A DNA stretch of 22,536 nt, from contig CAZGXQ010000044.1 in the NCBI GenBank assembly GCA_964530195.1, positions 1 through 22,536 on the forward strand. The letters are read 5' to 3'. The position numbers and the translations under genes were made by a program. The notes under the pieces were generated by a model that worked only from the letters and a program-made list of their open reading frames with translations, was not told the DNA's origin and did no database searches. Positions 21,837 to 22,536 of this stretch are shown in pieces. Position 1 is the first letter of the stretch, and each line of letters starts with the position of its first letter. The stretch is from CAZGXQ01 sp964530195. Its GTDB lineage: Bacteria; Patescibacteriota; Minisyncoccia; Minisyncoccales; GBS-2.

Positions 21837-22301
21837 ATGGATCCAATAATTTTTGCAATTTTGGGAGCAGCAATATCTGTAATTTTAGCTGGAATAGGTT
21901 CTGCTTTTGGAGTAAAAATGGTTGGAGAAACAGGGATCGGATTAATTTCTGAAGAACCAGAAAAGTTTGGAAGAGTTTTGTTATTACAAGCTTTGCCTGG
22001 AACCCAAGGAATTTATGGATTTTTAACGGGAATCATGATTTTGCAAAAATTTGGAGTTTTGGGAGGAGAAAGAATTACTTCTTTTGGAGGAGGAATTTTA
22101 GCTTTAATTGCAGGATTAATCATGGGGCTTGTTGGATTTTTTTCAGGTATCTATCAGGCAAAGGTGGCTTTGCAAGGAATTCAGGTTGTTGCGAAAAAAC
22201 CAGAAGAATCAGGAAAACCAGTGATCATGGCAGCCTTGGTTGAAACTTATGCAGTTTTAGCGTTGTTAATTAGCATTTTAATTGTTAGTGGAATAAAATA
22301 A
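21837..22301 (+). CDS. ntpK: V-type ATPase rotor-ring subunit K, Na+-type
   Basis: Proteolipid of the rotor ring. The 154 residues form four membrane helices as two related hairpins (16-kDa type), like E. hirae NtpK (156). The first hairpin holds LPGTQGIYGF with L53, T56 and Q57. The second holds SGIYQAKVA with Q107 and ALVETYA with E136. These are exactly the Na+ ligands of NtpK (L61, T64, Q65, Q110, E139). Only the second hairpin has the carboxylate, so there is one ion site per four-helix subunit. Sodium use is therefore the best reading, though this is inferred by family comparison. It is the third gene of the ATPase run, without a Shine-Dalgarno sequence. Confidence 0.95.
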   Translation: MDPIIFAILGAAISVILAGIGSAFGVKMVGETGIGLISEEPEKFGRVLLLQALPGTQGIYGFLTGIMILQKFGVLGGERITSFGGGILALIAGLIMGLVGFFSGIYQAKVALQGIQVVAKKPEESGKPVIMAALVETYAVLALLISILIVSGIK

Positions 22302-22317
22302 AATAAAAAAATTCATC

Positions 22318-22536
22318 ATGCAAAAAATTTTGGAATTCCTTGAAAAAGAAAAGGAAAAGGAAAAGAATGCTTTAAAAAAAGAGTTTGAAAGAAAAAAAGA
22401 AGAAGTTGAAAAAGAGTGGAAAGAAAAAATTGAAGAATTAAAAAAGAGGCAAAAAGAAATTTTTGAAGAAAGAAAAAAAGAATTCATTGAAAGGGAAAGA
22501 CAAAAATTAGAATCGGAAATGAAAATTGAAATTCAA
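22318..22536 (+). CDS. ntpE: V-type ATPase subunit E, N-terminal part (cut by window edge)
   Basis: ATG 22318 opens a frame of 73 codons that runs to the window end without a stop. The product begins MQKILEFLEKEKEKEKNALK and is a strongly charged coiled coil, as expected for the N-terminal half of subunit E, the partner of the F/G-like subunit in the outer stalk. The position after subunits I and K matches the ntpFIKE order. The rest of the gene and subunits C, A, B and D should lie beyond the edge. The sequence alone is low in complexity, so the call depends on context. Confidence 0.75.
   Translation, partial: MQKILEFLEKEKEKEKNALKKEFERKKEEVEKEWKEKIEELKKRQKEIFEERKKEFIERERQKLESEMKIEIQ

Noticed and set aside
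1..22536. Alternative genetic code with UGA as Gly or Trp
   Set aside because: Complete genes end in UGA at family-typical lengths, no in-frame UGA occurs in large genes, and tRNA-Trp has a CCA anticodon.
1..22536. CRISPR arrays, insertion sequences, attachment sites or prophage genes
   Set aside because: No regularly spaced repeats, transposase, integrase or phage-like frames were seen; all long frames have chromosomal functions.

Overview
This 22.5-kb window is AT-rich and very tightly packed. It looks like a chromosome segment from a bacterium with a reduced genome, most likely of the Candidate Phyla Radiation (Patescibacteria). The reasons are bacterial-type ribosomal proteins and DnaE, almost no Shine-Dalgarno sequences, tRNA genes without encoded CCA, and housekeeping genes in shortened operons. 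UGA acts as a normal stop (for example at the ends of nusB and rpsP), so there is no sign of an alternative code. The lineage is an inference; no rRNA gene is present.

Layout. 1-3164 (-): DNA polymerase III alpha (dnaE), its C-terminus cut by the window edge. A divergent promoter region separates it from a translation/RNA-processing run (+): rpmF, nusB, rnc, rpsP, then khpA with its own strong promoter and a structured leader, a terminator, and trmD. rimM and rplS, the usual companions of rpsP-trmD, are absent here. 6140-7374 alternates tRNAs with small genes: tRNA-Tyr, a HAD-like protein, tRNA-Thr, rpmG (L33), tRNA-Trp. 7386-15803 (+) reads as one run: a small HLHHW membrane protein, pcm, mltG, and a 2.1-kilo-residue alpha-2-macroglobulin with an intact thioester motif. 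Its secretion signal is one frame away from its body. pbpC (penicillin-binding protein 1C-like) lies tail to tail with it on the minus strand. 17980-18633 is a membrane-anchored DJ-1/PfpI protein. 18653-22536 is an L10-type leader and attenuator, rplJ, rplL, then directly the start of a V-type ATPase operon (F/G-like stalk, I, K, partial E) whose K subunit carries all five residues of the Na+ site known from Enterococcus hirae.

How it works together. The left half supplies replication, ribosome assembly and RNA maturation. The middle is an envelope module: MltG cuts nascent glycan, PbpC polymerises and cross-links it, and the macroglobulin probably traps proteases outside the membrane. The right half joins synthesis of the ribosomal stalk and a Na+-type rotary ATPase under one autoregulatory leader. 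Promoters recur as TTGAxx-16/17-TAAAAT, often overlapping the upstream stop codon. Where they stand directly before a gene they predict leaders of only about 5-9 nucleotides. No gene-free stretch exceeds about 150 bases. I see no CRISPR array, insertion sequence or phage gene.
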